A stretch of 64,000 bases of DNA. It comes from Marsupella aquatica. Taxonomy: Eukaryota > Marchantiophyta. Location: contig OZ316899.1 of NCBI GenBank assembly GCA_973895155.1, positions 4,402,001-4,466,000 of the forward strand, read 5' to 3'. Positions 9,938 to 21,701 of this stretch are shown in pieces (position 1 is the stretch's first letter; every line of letters starts with the position of its first letter). Made by a program: the position numbers and the translations under genes. The notes beneath the pieces were generated by a model. It was not told where the DNA came from and did not search any database. It saw only the letters and a list, made by a program, of their open reading frames with translations.

Positions 9938-11600
9938 CACTCTGTCAAAGGCCTTCTCAAAATCCAGTTTCAAGAAAAGAGCCGGGGTCCTAGTGAAGTT
10001 AATCCAGTCTTTAACCAGCCAGGTGAGAGATATTTTCCAGAATGTGCCGCCCAGGGATAAAGCCTGTCTGTTGTGGACAGATCAGCCTAGGTAGTAACAT
10101 TTTTAGACGAAGGGTTAGCAGCTTAGCCAAGAGCTTGTACACAATAGTTAATGCTCTCCAGTCCCCCAGTCTTCGCTTATCAGTTTTCTTAGGAATAAAA
10201 CGAATAACCCCATCTTTGATGTTGAAAGCAAGATGTCCTGTCCTCCAGAAATCACAGATCATGTCATGAAAGTCAGTCTTCATGAATTCCCAGCAAGCCC
10301 TGAAGGTCTCTGCAGTCATGCCATCAATACCAGGAGCTTTGTCACTAGGAAGAAGTAACAAAGTGTCGTGCAATTCACGTAGAGAAGGCAGCTCTTCAAG
10401 CATTCTAACCTCAGCCGCAGTAGGGGAAAAATGTGTGTTCCTACTCAGAGTGCCGCGTGCTGTTCTCTGCTTCCTCAATTCTTCTCCTTCCAGTAATGGC
10501 GGTGAGTACAGCTCCACACAAAAACGTTGTACCTCTCCAACAATGAGTCGCTCCTCCCTTAATTCCGTGCCACCATCAACCACAAGATATTCCATCTTTT
10601 CTCTGAGCCATTTGGCCTTAATAGTGGAGAAATAGAACTTAGAGGGTTCGTCGCCTTGGCCCAGCCATTTAATCCTAGATAGCCGGCGACAGTGGTGAGC
10701 ATCTTCAAGTTCCATTGAACGTACATTATCTTCAGTATCCATAAACTCTGTGATACTGTCAGTGGAGTAGTCCTCCATAATGGTTACCTTCAGAAGTCGA
10801 AGTTTGTCACGCAGTAGTGCAGCCTCTGCAGCCTTGGGCAGTGGTGAAGATTGTAGCGTCATGTAGCATTGGCAGAGACGCTGATACGCCAAAGAAAAGC
10901 GCAGATGAGGTTCAGCAAGGGGAGCGGTATCCCCAATCCAGGCAGCCTCTAGAAGTCCCAAGTTTGCAGAGTTCCTCACCACAGCAGGGTTAGCTTTGAA
11001 GTAAGAAGTGCATCGTTGATCAGAAGCAGACGTGAGCAAGGGGGCAATGCGGAAAGAGATCAGCACAGGATCATGGTCCGATAGTGCCGATGTGCCATCA
11101 TGTTTGAGTTCCACCAGTTCCTCTGTCCACTGGCCTTTCTCACTAAAATAGAACCTATCAAGGCGGGATTGAGTCAACACGCCGTTACGAATCCGGCACC
11201 AGGTAAACCTGGATCCCGATACCTGACCAAGAATAGAAAGTGCATCTTGCAGGTCAAGTCGAACCTTCAGAAACCTCCAGAATTCCAATTCCCTCCCGTG
11301 GATCAACGGGGTCAAGCCAGTGGAATCACATCGGAGCTCAGTCATGTTAAAATCTCCAGTGAACACCCATCGACCTTGAGGCAATTCATTTTTCAAATCA
11401 TTCCAGAGAATTGCTCATTCTCCTGGAGAGTTGGGCGCGTACACACTGATCAGCCCAAAGGTTCCCTCGGCGTGTTCCAGCTGGGCCCAAACAGCTCTGC
11501 CCAGGTCCAGCGTACCTGATGACAGTACCTTAAGTGACGGGTGCAGTAAAATAGCTGTGCCTCCCCTGCCGTCAACGGGGGCCGAGTAAAAATGTTGATA
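9938..11600 (-). pseudogene. LINE (L1-type) fragment: endonuclease C-terminal part and start of RT
   Basis: The frame at 11396-10011 has the endonuclease signatures GDFNMTE and SDHDPVLISF, then the LINE linker and RT entry (PSDKAPGIDG, FIPKK, QTGFIPGRHI). Upstream, another frame at about 11590-11400 gives GRGGTAILLHPSLKV and GLISVYAPN, the middle of the endonuclease, followed by a stop. Downstream, after a frameshift near 10020, the RT motif LKLDFEKAFDRV appears and then stops abruptly at the gypsy junction near 9937. The N-terminal endonuclease, most of RT, and any 3' tail are missing. Plant L1-like elements copy themselves by target-primed reverse transcription; this copy is dead. Confidence 0.85.
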
Positions 11601-12324
11601 ACCCTAAAATGCTTCTCAATCTTAAATACTGGTGCAATCAACTACAACTCACATAACGTTTGCAAAAAGACACACACACTTCCACTCGGGCTTCAATTTT
11701 TTTGAAGTATTTACCATCGCATAGTCTTTGCTAATCACGTACATTCAATTTGTGACATTGTTTTACATCACAAAGAGCGATATTGTGGGCCTCAGAAGTT
11801 TTGGAACCTTTTGTGTTGGGAGGGTCACAGCCTCAAAGTATCACAATAAGCAGACATTTTGGAATTGCAAGTTATGAAGGTAATTGACTCCAAAACTGTG
11901 AAGTCTTGAGGTTATGTATTGTGAAATGGGAAGGTGTTCTTAAGGGGTTTGCAACATTATGACCACACAAGATTCAATACATTATTTGCAAGGGTTTTTA
12001 CTCGGGACCCAATGTGGAAGGCAAAACTAAAATAGGAAAGCATGAACAAAATTGTAAGGCTTCAAAGAATCCTATACATGTACAAGAGAGGGGGGGCATA
12101 TCTGATGCCAAATCCGCCCTTCTAAACCTAAGTTATCTCTTTCTACCCTAAGCTCTGGCATGACGAGTCACTCTCATGCATGTATTGCTACAAAATAACT
12201 GGAATGGGCTCTTTTTGCTCCTCTTGGTTGGCTTCTTGCCCATCAGAGCCAAGGGATCCTGTTGGTGATGGGTCTGTGGTGCTTGTTGGCGCTCCTACTG
12301 CTCCTGTTGCTCCTCTGGCTCCTC
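11601..12324. other. Unassigned sequence
   Basis: AT-rich DNA between the LINE fragment and the next possible exon. I see no coding signal with domain support. Reading minus, the 12100-12324 part would be 3' untranslated sequence of the acidic exon upstream. Confidence 0.3.
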
Positions 12325-12536
12325 CTACTCATCCCCTTTGTCCTCAAGGTCCTCCTCCTCCCCTTGGTCATGATCAACCTGTGCTGATGGCACACGACTA
12401 CCACCACTACCATGATGGGAAGAACCTACCTCATGACTACTCTCCCCCCGAGCATGACTAGTAGGAGGAGTAGCCCCCTCATCCTCATCACTACTGCTCA
12501 CATCAACACCCAACCCCTTCGGCTCATCCAAATCCT
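12325..12536 (-). pseudogene. Possible acidic terminal exon of unknown gene
   Basis: On the minus strand a frame beginning after an acceptor-like GTAG near 12537 runs about 70 codons to a TAG at 12325-12327. It is rich in Asp, Glu, Ser, Gly and His (SSSDEDEG, GSSHHGSGGS, GEEEDLEDKGDE). The composition and the acceptor just before it recall the exon at 469-1218, but there is no sequence match and no domain. The rest of the gene is not identifiable, since copia gag sequence begins just upstream at about 12640. Confidence 0.3.
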
Positions 12537-12639
12537 ACATCCATTACATATGATAAGTTTCTGCAAAACATAAAGGGTCACAATGTTTGCATGCTAATTA
12601 AATGGTTCACACTTAGATACTTATAGTAGGCAAACTCTA

Positions 12640-13307
12640 CATTGAGATTTAGATCTAGACTGGTCCCTAGTACGCTCCGTTGATCTGCCTCTAACCACTA
12701 AGGTAGCAGACTCATCATCACTAGTAGAGAGATGTTGCTTGCTCCATTATGCAAGAACGATAGACTTCATCGCATCCAACTTTAATGTAGTCTTGTCATG
12801 TCTAATGACCATTACCAATGTCAGAAAGCTCTTTGGAAGCGACATCAACAAATGCATTGCAAGGTACTCATTGGTCAACTTATCTCCCGCCGTGGTCACC
12901 TCATGCACAATCTCATCAAAGAGATTGAGGTGATCACTCATGTTGCCACCATCCTCAAGTTCAACCTGAACAGCCGCTCCAACTGGTAAATACAAGTAGT
13001 CAACAAAGTACTCTAGTGTACTGAGTAAGCGTATCCCATATCTTCTTGGCGTTCCAATCCATCCCCAACACGTTCTTGAGAGTGTTTTTTCAAGAACAAC
13101 TAAATTGTACTACATGCCTCCATCAACATGTCTTCCCACTCCTCATTTGTTAGAGTTGAGGGCTTCACTCAGATAGTGATTGTCTTTTCAAGACCCTGCT
13201 GGATCAACATGTTAGTCACCTTCCAAGTCCACAGGCTAAAGTTGACCTTCCTTTCAAAGTAACTTCTCCACCTCAAACTTTGGCGCTACAAGCTTTTGTG
13301 AAGTCAT
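12640..13307 (-). pseudogene. gag: Copia gag fragment
   Basis: The ATG at 13307 starts MTSQKLVAPKFEVEKL, followed by a frameshift, then a stretch matching copia gag (SLWTWKVTNML). The best part (12995-12747) has HLNLFDEIVHE, LAMHLLMSLPKSF and DKTTLKLD, hallmarks of the plant copia gag (UBN2-type) domain. It continues in another frame with SSDDESATLVVRGRSTERTR and is then lost. No zinc knuckle remains. Confidence 0.8.
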
Positions 13308-14507
13308 GGATGTTGCCACAAACACACAGGAAACACAAATACCAAAATACCTCCACACAAAAATCACCAAAAATTAAAGTTTGTGGAAGTGGAAATTAAA
13401 ATCACCTCCGTGTAGCTTGCAAGGTAAGATTTCCAAAACACCAAGCGACTTTGCAAACATACATTTGAGCTAGGAGTTATTATTTGTTTAGTGCAAGGGT
13501 TAAAACATTGTTTTGGAACCCTTGAGAGAATCTTTTAAAGAAAAACTTCCACAGACCTTTGTTTTCTAAACCAATTTTCAGGCCCCTTCCCTACTCCCTT
13601 GGGAACACTTGTGCAAAAGAATCTTGGAAAACAAAACTTGTTTGCACTTTTGAATCACAAAAATAGTACCAAAAATGGTACCATAACACAAAACTGTTCA
13701 CATTTTTACACAGCTCTCGTGTAGAGGGTGCGCTCTACACAACCCTTGTGTAGAAAAAAGGTCTTTGTCACCTTGAGAAAGATTATTCAGGCCATTTGTC
13801 CAAGCCCTATTTGGCAGAACAGACCAAAACTTCTACGCGAGACACCTCAAGGTAAAATGCACGTAAACCTGTTTGTCCATATCTTTTTGGCCCAAAAAGT
13901 CAAGGTCCTACACGAGCCTTGTGTAGAAAAACATCCTCCGCAATGTGCACCGCTTCTTTCATATCACAAATGGCAGGAACTTTGATCAAACATAACTCCG
14001 TAACCGGACCTTTGTTTGATCTCCACTTTACATCATTGGAATGAGAACAACAAAAGCTATATCATAACCAGTCTTCCAAAGTTAATACCAAACTTTGATT
14101 TCTGCCCTAATCCGATTCAACACAACCGCATCATGCAGCTCACGGCTATGGCTACCACCAAAAAACTTTTGCTTTTCTAGCCCAGTGTTGCCTCAATCAA
14201 CATTGCTCCACACTTGTTTGATGAAAAAGCAATGAGATATCCACCAAAATATAGTGTGCATTGATGTGCACAAGAAAGTGTAGGATTATTCACCTAATAG
14301 TACCTTTAGAAACACATTGACACATACAATACTTCCATTGAAGTTTTAGTCGGGAAATTGTCACCTATTCCAATTCAAAACCTCCAACGCATAATGACCA
14401 GTGACACAATCATATACTCATCAACAACAATCCAATCTGTCACCCCCCCCGATTTGACACAAAGAATACTCTCACCATTGTCCACGCAACCAAATGTCAA
14501 ACACAAA
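13308..14507 (-). other. Copia 5' leader, non-coding
   Basis: Lies between the primer site and gag start of the minus-strand copia copy. No coding sequence supported. A CTACAC...TGTGTAGA motif recurs at about 13725-13755 and 13905-13930, a minor internal repeat. Confidence 0.5.
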
Positions 14508-14519
14508 GCTCTGATACCA
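14508..14519 (-). promoter_or_regulatory. Primer-binding site (initiator-Met tRNA type)
   Basis: TGGTATCAGAGC on the minus strand, two bases downstream of the LTR end. It primes minus-strand DNA synthesis in plant copia elements. Confidence 0.85.
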
Positions 14520-14521
14520 CT

Positions 14522-14819
14522 TGTAAGAAACCATTGGCTCCGGACTTAAGAGCAATGCTGAACATGATGAGAGCAGTCACTCAATCTCACACTACACCAC
14601 CATAACACCACAATGAAGAAACTTCTAAAGGATCCATAGCTCATGAGAAAGTAATGTGAAGAATGAGGGAGAGAGTGCTCTCCCTCCAACCTATACCCCC
14701 CAAGGGGGCAAGATGTGTGGGCCTAATCTAAGTGGATCTTATCCTGCTATAATCCAGGGTTAACTAAACCCTAGTAAGGCCAAACTAACTAATCCGGGAA
14801 CTTGAGTCAATGCCTAACA
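14522..14819 (-). repeat. Copia 5' LTR, about 298 bp
   Basis: Runs on the minus strand from TGTTAGGCATTG at 14819 to CTTACA at 14522, directly before the primer site, with the usual TG...CA ends. No second LTR copy is visible. Confidence 0.75.
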
Positions 14820-15776
14820 TCTTATACGTCTTATCACTTGATATATACATGTTACATTGCTCTATGGTAGGTATCTAACCGCCTGATAACGGATATGAGA
14901 AATTTATGTTTAACATCATTGATGATGGATATGAGAATTGTCATTATTTCTTGATAAGTAACATAGTCTGAAACATTCTTAAAATGAATACGTTATTTGT
15001 GAGATAAGGATGTTTATGAAGGAAGGGTTAACTAGCCATAAATTTTTGAATTTTTAAGTTTAAGATCTCAAATGAGGCTAAAGAGGGACCTGAAGACTAC
15101 TATGAAGTGTTATGAGACTTTCAAGCCCATCTGAGGTCAACCCGGATTGATATTAGAGAAGGAGGATCAACCCGGAACTTTTTGTTATAAACCTGGAATG
15201 AGATATAAAGCTTATACCGAGACTCTACTCAACAACAGCTGTCCATTGCCAAAGTTTTTAAAACCATAAGTCAAACACAGGCACGACCACAGCAGAATCC
15301 GGATATAAGAAAGGAGAGTCGATCCGGCCTCTCACACCTCTCAAAGCCGAACTTAGTAGGTTTTGAGTTCCCGAGCGCATTAGGCTGTTAAAGCAGTAGA
15401 GTGAGGAGGCTCTACCCTTTTGGTAGAGGATCTTGGGTCCGGATTATAGGACCAATCTTGAATTTCTTGATGAGAGCCTGGATATGAGGGTACTGACTGA
15501 TTCGTTGTGAGGGGAATGCCTACTCCGCCGCTGGGAGTGAAGGCAGGAAGTTTGAGATTCTGATCGTGCCTACATTGGTGATGAGAACGAAGGCCAGGTC
15601 GATCCAAACATCCACATTTCAGGCCCGTTTGAGTCTATCTTTGCCCCACGTTCGATGCACCTGAATTTGGATTGACGGGATCTTGATCAACGTTTCCAGA
15701 AGCTCTTGTCAGTTGATCAGAAACGCCGTAGCCAGGTAGACCCGGACATTTCTACCATTAGTCAACACCGAAGAGA
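14820..15776. other. Unassigned sequence upstream of the 610-codon ORF
   Basis: No domain-bearing frame. The run 15060-15330 has a retroelement-like codon texture (DYYEVL, LRSTRIDIREGG on the plus strand) but no motif that settles it. It could hold the promoter and leader of the following gene; I see no convincing TATA box. Confidence 0.3.
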
Positions 15777-17609
15777 TTGACCATTCTGAAGTCGCAGCAT
15801 TGTAGAGCTCGCCGACGAGGAGGCAGGCCATTTATTTGGAATCCATTTTCTGCTTCGATAAGTCCTATGGAGCAAGGGACGGATCCAGCCGGAATGTCCA
15901 CTTCTCGCGTCTCTAAGGGGCATTCAACCTCAACATCACCTGCACCTACTCCGGTTAAAGCCCCTGTGAGACGATCGAAGAGAAAGGAGGTCCCTATTGC
16001 CATGAAAATTCTGAGACCAGCTATTCCGGACAGTGAAGCTGAGAAGGTCAAACTGAGGGAGTCTTTGCTCAGGATGGGCTGTGAGTCTCTGATGGAGCTA
16101 CCTTGGAGTTATCAGAGTGAAGATATGATCAGAGAGATCCGATCTAAGGAGTATCCGGCTGAGTTTAAGGATACCTCCAGAGGCCGACCTGAGCGATGGA
16201 CTCAGATGATGATTGCAGGAGCTTTTGTATTGGAAGATGAAGGAGAAGGTCCAGTGGGGAGAGCTGTCAACCTAATCCTTCCTTACTTCAAAGGAGCCAT
16301 CAACAGTAAGGACGGGTTCAATGTTTCTAAGTGTTTGGATCCTGATCTGAGACGAGTCTTCAGCTTTCTGCTACCCCTGCTTTACCCTGAGAAGCCAAGA
16401 AGAGTTACTGTTGGAGTTGGCTCTACCATTGTTGCTGCTTACAAGGGAGAAAGAAAAGTCAACTGGGCTAAGCTTATCTTTGATTTGATAAGGAAGTTGG
16501 TACAGAACCTATCCAACAAGAGTCCTACTCCCCTCTCCTGCTACCTGGTACATCTATATAGCTTTGAAGGAGTTTTGTTCAGAGAGGAGAAGAAATTACT
16601 ATTGGCCAAGTACAACTTCATCAAGTATGGAGAGACAGATCCAGATATCACCCAGGCCACCTCTGATGACAGTGAGGATGAGGAACCAGCAGAGACAAAT
16701 CCTCGAAAGACCCGGTCTGCTGCCCGGAACCTCGACCCGGACTTTTCCGACCCGGCCTTCGTCGACCCGGCTGAATGTCCGGATGCACCCGGCCATGCCT
16801 CCCAAGACACCCTAGCTGATTTCCAGATCATCTCAGACACATTCCAGAAGGTGAAGAGGAAGACCACTGTGATGGAGAAGGTCATCACCGACATTTCGCA
16901 GAAGCTAGGAGTGAAACCAGGGCAGATTCTTGAGAAGATCTCCACCATGAGTGATGCTACAGATAAGAAGAAGTTGGAGAAGGAGAATGAGTTCCTCAAG
17001 AAGAAGGTATCTGAACTCAAACAGCAGTTGGAAAGGAGTAAGAAGAAGAATGAGCTTGAGCATACTCTCCAACTCAGTATCACTCAATCTTTGGATCTGA
17101 TTGAGCCTTTGACTAAGATAGCTTCTCTGGATCTTCTTAAGGCCCAAATTTATGATGAGTATTTGGCCAAGAACACCACACCCATCCTTTTCTCCAAGAT
17201 TAACCATTTAGTGGTAGATGTGAGTACCAAGGTGGATGATGCACTTACAGGCCTCTCAAAGACCTATGAAGCCTTAAGGGAGATGAGTGACTTGACTACA
17301 GAGGAGCTATTAGCTGATACTGAGATTCCTCCCTTTACTACCAGATATTTCTCTCCTAGTCCTCATGAAGGAGTCTATTCCACTGGCCCCTCATCACCCC
17401 TCAACCCTCCTGGTTTCCCCACTCCCAGTACACACTTCCACTCCCATTCTTACACCTATTCTCATGACCCAAGTGCCCATCAGGAGAACATGGACATTGA
17501 CCCGTCCATCCCTTTTACCACTGGCCAGCAAGGAGTTTTCCTTCGACCAGAACCCCTTGCCATGGCTAACCCTGAGGAGGTTCCTTCCCAAAAGCTAGGA
17601 CCAGAATAG
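15777..17609 (+). CDS. Unknown protein: helical N-terminal domain plus coiled coil
   Basis: An intact 610-codon frame. The first 30 codons do not look like protein; the likelier start is the Met at 15867 (MEQGTDPAG), giving about 580 residues. After a Thr/Pro/Ser lead comes a helical domain of about 230 residues (LRPAIPDSEAEKVKLRESLL to GVLFREEKKLL). Then come an acidic stretch, the motif VITDISQKLGVKPGQILEKI, a strong coiled coil (KKLEKENEFLKKKVSELKQQ), a second helical part and a Ser/Pro/His-rich tail. The helical domain aligns by eye with the ORF at 41122: compare NVSKCLDPDLRRVFSFLLPL with KLNKCIDYTFKIILEFLVPI, and RKVNWAKLIFDLIRKL with AEVNWKLLLRHTVLSQ. No enzyme motif. The plan resembles the LTR-encoded proteins of this window, so it is probably element-borne, but no element ends are visible. 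Confidence 0.7.
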   Translation: MTILKSQHCRARRRGGRPFIWNPFSASISPMEQGTDPAGMSTSRVSKGHSTSTSPAPTPVKAPVRRSKRKEVPIAMKILRPAIPDSEAEKVKLRESLLRMGCESLMELPWSYQSEDMIREIRSKEYPAEFKDTSRGRPERWTQMMIAGAFVLEDEGEGPVGRAVNLILPYFKGAINSKDGFNVSKCLDPDLRRVFSFLLPLLYPEKPRRVTVGVGSTIVAAYKGERKVNWAKLIFDLIRKLVQNLSNKSPTPLSCYLVHLYSFEGVLFREEKKLLLAKYNFIKYGETDPDITQATSDDSEDEEPAETNPRKTRSAARNLDPDFSDPAFVDPAECPDAPGHASQDTLADFQIISDTFQKVKRKTTVMEKVITDISQKLGVKPGQILEKISTMSDATDKKKLEKENEFLKKKVSELKQQLERSKKKNELEHTLQLSITQSLDLIEPLTKIASLDLLKAQIYDEYLAKNTTPILFSKINHLVVDVSTKVDDALTGLSKTYEALREMSDLTTEELLADTEIPPFTTRYFSPSPHEGVYSTGPSSPLNPPGFPTPSTHFHSHSYTYSHDPSAHQENMDIDPSIPFTTGQQGVFLRPEPLAMANPEEVPSQKLGPE

Positions 17610-18785
17610 AGTCATATTTAGAGAGTTAGAGCCACATTAGTTTAGACTTAGAAATGGCTATGTAGACTAGTATATGAGTAAGTAGACTCCAGTATTTTGT
17701 TGATGTATCCATTGTAGTCTCTACTCTATTTTTGACTAGGATAGTTTACTTTTATTTACATACTTCTTTAGACTTGGGTTTTGAACAGGCATGTCTTTTC
17801 ATAATCTCCACTTTTAGTACAAAAGGAGAAGAACCCAAAGTCAACCGAGAGAGAAAACATACATTTTGATTTCCTCATTGCCTTTGAAGGAATCTATGTC
17901 TTTCTTCCCTTCCTTTTTACCATGGTTGAGTAAAAGGAAGCAGTTTAGCAACCCTTGAGTTGTTGTGAAATGTTCAATGAATGCTAGAGTGTGCCTATAA
18001 TAATATTGGAAGATCAATGAGATTTGTGACCAATACATTTGGAAGATTCACCAAAGAGGAAATTGACATTTGCACAAAACTCAAGTAACCAAGCAATCTT
18101 AAGGATTGTAGGAGAAGTAAGCCGATTCGAGTATCCTAGTACCGTCCTCAACAGGACCAGAAAAGTGTCCCGGGTTGATTTACGTTCATATCTTCTAAAT
18201 TCAAGAGATGGAGAAGAGTTGCTATGAGAAATCAAAAAGCATATACAATGTTGATTTCCGAATCTTAAATTAGGCCATAATCCTTATTGAAGGAGTGGTG
18301 ATGGTCAGAAATTCAATTCCCTTGCACTTTGAAAACTCCTATCTACTCTCTCTCTAGTTTCAATCTTTGTTAATTCTAGTCTTTATTATTGCACTGTGAA
18401 TCCTAAGGATTACCCACTTGAGTTTGTGGTTAAACACTTATGTTAAGGAGATCATTAGAAATCTCTCCAACCTAAGAATGTTGGTGTAAACTTCTCAAAT
18501 TGTGTTAATTAGGTCTTTTCGATCTTATCCACTCCTAACCGGAATGAAATCGAGTTGTTAAGGAATAAATAGTCATTTATCTCTTTATCACCTTGCTACA
18601 TTATTTTAGGACATTGTAATCAACATCTTGTTTTACGTGGTAAAGAAAGTATCTTAGGATACATACATAATGTTGCCATGTTCACATCATTGGCCGCAAC
18701 TTTGCTATGCATCCGACAAACATATTTATTATTTCTTTTGAGGCTACGTTAAATCACCTCAAATGCAGTTGTGGATGACCCTACA
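17610..18785. other. Unassigned AT-rich sequence
   Basis: Follows the 610-codon ORF. The first 200 bases are probably its 3' untranslated region. The remainder has no supported feature. Confidence 0.3.
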
Positions 18786-19590
18786 TGCATCAAAAACCCT
18801 TCAAGGGGGTGTGGGACATGATACTAGTCCATGTCCAAGCATTAGTTTGGACACAAAAAACAATTCCATAAGCCATGATGCAACTTTGGAGTGATTTGCC
18901 AAAAGGGCTACCATGGAGTGAACCACCTCTCCCAAACCCAAATCATATTGTTTCTTCTCTTCAAAAGAGGTGGTGTGACACCAATGGATGGAAATTGAGG
19001 TGGGGGTTGTCCATCGCTTGCTTAGGTGATATTTGTGGGGGTGTTCCAAAGAGGAATATCCCTTTTATCCAAGGAATCTACTATGGTCTCTCTTTTGATG
19101 CCTTGAGTTGGCTTTGGGTCATTTAGGAGCAGGTGTACAATCATAAGTGCCAATGACCAAAATTGGAGTCATTGTGGTAACTGTCATTTATGGGGTTATT
19201 AATTCTACCAAATGACCACTTTGGTAGTCAATCAAGTGGTCACTGTGTTAGTCATCACGGACCGCCAAAAATGACTGTGTGACCCCCTACTCTAGAGGTG
19301 GGCCCAAGAGTCTAGGAGACCCCTCCATGCATCAAAACCCCCTTCACTGGGGTGCGGGACACAACACTTATCCATGTCTTGGCACCAATTCTCTTAGAAA
19401 TATTTTTTAGCCAAGTTGTTGCATTTACCTAAGCCAAGATTTCCCAAAAGTGTCATCGTGGAGGGATGTCCCCTCCTCCAAAGCCAAACGAAACCATTTC
19501 TTCTCTCCAGAGGAGGTGGTGGAACACCAATGGATGAGGATTGTCCTCGTCCTTGCTTGGGTGATGTTTATGGGGATACACTATCACTTG
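18786..19590. repeat. Diverged direct duplication
   Basis: Two segments, about 18786-19050 and 19322-19590, match by eye in order: TGCATCAAAAACCC, GGGGTGYGGGACA, TCCATGTC, CCAAAAG, then TTTCTTCTCT, AAGAGGTGGT, ACACCAATGGATG and CTTGGGTGAT. About 270 bases lie between them. They carry short frames only. This looks like a decayed internal duplication, or two copies of one repeat landing side by side. Confidence 0.55.
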
Positions 19591-20699
19591 CATCACCAAC
19601 AAAGTACTCAATCTCAGCCATGCTCTTGGTAATCAGAATCACCTCTGATGACTTCTTCTTAGGACAAATGTCCTTATGATGGCCCGATTTGTAGCAATAC
19701 AAACACCATAATGATGCATCATCAACAGGAACCTTCTTCTTAGGTTTCCCCTTGGCAAGTAACAACTTCAGTTGCTCTAAGTTGATCAGGAGGTGCCTTG
19801 CTGCCTGCCTCCTTTGATTTGGTCTTTACAAGTGGTTTATCTTTTTTCTTGGATTTTTTTGTCTTCATCACCTCCTCACTTGAGTCCGAGGAAGGATCAC
19901 TCTCACTATTCTCGCTATTTGAGGACTTGCTTCACTCTTTGTCTTCTTGGAATGCTTCTTCTTCTTATCACCTTTCTTCTTCTTACCCGCTTCATCATCA
20001 GACAATGACTCCTCTAATTTGTACTGCTTCTTTTTGCTTGTAACATCCGCATTGATATATAAATGAACATCATGCATTGCCTCAGATAAGGAATCTAGGC
20101 TTGACTTGCAAATTGCAAAAGTCATTTTTTGCGGTAAAGTGTTGACCAACCATTGCAGTTGCATTTCCACAGACGCATTGGTCTTGGTACGGCGTACCAA
20201 CTTGTTGAAATGTTATAAGAATTTTTTAAAATTAATTATTTGTTTTCTCAAAACTAAAGACACCAAGCTTCAGCATAGCTAACTCTGCCGCTCCAATTGG
20301 CCTGGACTCCTTCACAAACAAAGCTTTGAAAGTATCCTAGTTTGATTGTTGTGTCGGAGTCAACCCATTGAACCAGGGTCTTGCTTCACCCTTAAACATG
20401 CCTGGCAGACTCTACAACTTGATCGCCAATTCTCCATTTGCGGAGGCAATAACTTCAAAGTCATCTAACCACTCATCACGATCTTCCTCCGGTTTCCCGT
20501 GGAATTTCTTATAGTAAATGTGTGACCTTTGCGTCAATTTGGCCGTTTGGCAACCAGCTGCATGTCCTTCCTGATCACCCATTCTCCTTCCAAGAAGAGT
20601 AGCTTGAGTATGCGGTGTAGCTTCAACCGGGTCCACGCCCACCTCCTTCCCTGCAAAAAGAACAAGAGCAACACTTGTGCTACTCTCACTAACAACCAC
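19568..20699 (-). pseudogene. gag: Decayed gypsy-type gag remnant with zinc knuckle
   Basis: On the minus strand three frames in series make one gag-like protein. The first (20699-20412) has FHGKPEEDRDEWLDDFEVIA, the usual opening of a plant gypsy gag. After stops, the second (20200-19868) continues with a helical part and a Lys-rich acidic stretch (GKKKKGDKKKKHSKK). The third (19765-19568) has the knuckle CLYCYKSGHHKDIC. Protease and RT are not present. Intact plant gags package the element RNA; this one is scrambled by frameshifts. Copy B of the 4-kb LTR lies about 650 bp upstream in the opposite orientation, so they are not parts of one element. Confidence 0.65.
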
Positions 20700-21338
20700 T
20701 AGTAGTACTGTTTCTTTGTCCTAGCCGTCAATGCTACAAACCCTTTTGTCTCTCAATTGAGCTATCCTATCTCTAGGAGTAACTCTGCTCATTCCCAAAC
20801 TAGGCTATACCTTGAACACCATCAACTAACCAAAGAGACCCCCTCATCTAGCACCAAAAATGTGGTGCAATTCCCTTAGCAAACTCAAAGAAAACACCAA
20901 GAATAGACCTCTTCCAGTCGAAATTGGGCTGATCTACTATGGATTAAGCAATTGGGAATAGCACTTTTACGTACATTTATCTCAAAGATTCTTTGGTTTG
21001 GGGTTTAAAGATAGCACTCACACTTACTACTCTTATATCCTTTGCATTGGTATGTTTGGATTCTGCCATCGGAATATACCCAGTCGGCTTGATAACTCAA
21101 AACCGTTTGAGAGATTCTTTAAAATGCGTACACACTCAACCCAACAACCAGCTCCTTGTCTTACAAGTGAATTGAATGGGCAAATTCTAATCACAACCTA
21201 GATGCAACACACAACAAGAACTTAGGTAACCTCTATACTGACTGAAGCCGACTCTAGTAAAGCACTCAACCACGTACACAATACTTCATGCACACACTCT
21301 ACGAGCTAAGCTTTGCAATCAACTCAGTTTAGAGAGTA
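20700..21338. other. Leader of the minus-strand gag remnant, then unassigned sequence
   Basis: On the minus strand this would be the 5' leader. CACCACATTTTTGGTGCTAG near 20850-20870 could mark an LTR end and primer site, but no second LTR confirms it. Bases 20870-21338 show nothing else I can support; they are the insertion site of LTR copy B. Confidence 0.3.
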
Positions 21339-21701
21339 TAAAGTGTGACGCCACCGGTACGGCGGTTAATGAGTGATTCGGTCTAACTGCGCTTAGCACG
21401 CGCGTTAGGAGTGTCTTAGGCCGCTATTATTAGCATAACAACAGTATTTAGGTAATCATTATGGATAGGACATCATTAGGCAATAAGGGGGAATTCAGGT
21501 TCGGACTGGCGGCGGGTCGCTATTCGCACACCCGGGTTACGAGCGTGGAGGGGCCCCTCCCTCGGGTCCGTATAACGTACTTAAGAAGCGGCCACTAACA
21601 CGCGCTGACTCAGACCGGCGGAGTGGCCGGTACACCACAAGCGTGAGCGGTTCAGCCTATGGGCATCGAGGAGACGTCGGGGGATCGACAAGCCCTCAAG
21701 G

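Larger units (their letters stand above)
12640..14819 (-). mobile_element. Truncated Ty1/copia element: LTR, primer site, leader, partial gag
   Basis: Read on the minus strand: LTR (14819-14522), a TGGTATCAGAGC primer-binding site (14519-14508), an untranslated leader of about 1.2 kb, then a decayed gag that ends near 12640. Protease, integrase, RT and the 3' LTR are missing. The primer site is the one used by many plant copia elements, complementary to initiator-methionine tRNA. No 3' end or target duplication can be defined. Confidence 0.75.

Noticed and set aside
6593-9973. Start of the gypsy pol at the ATG at 9973
   Set aside because: The first dozen codons (MKLDFEKAFDRVE) are LINE reverse transcriptase, not gypsy. 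The gypsy part starts at about 9937 and its true start is lost.
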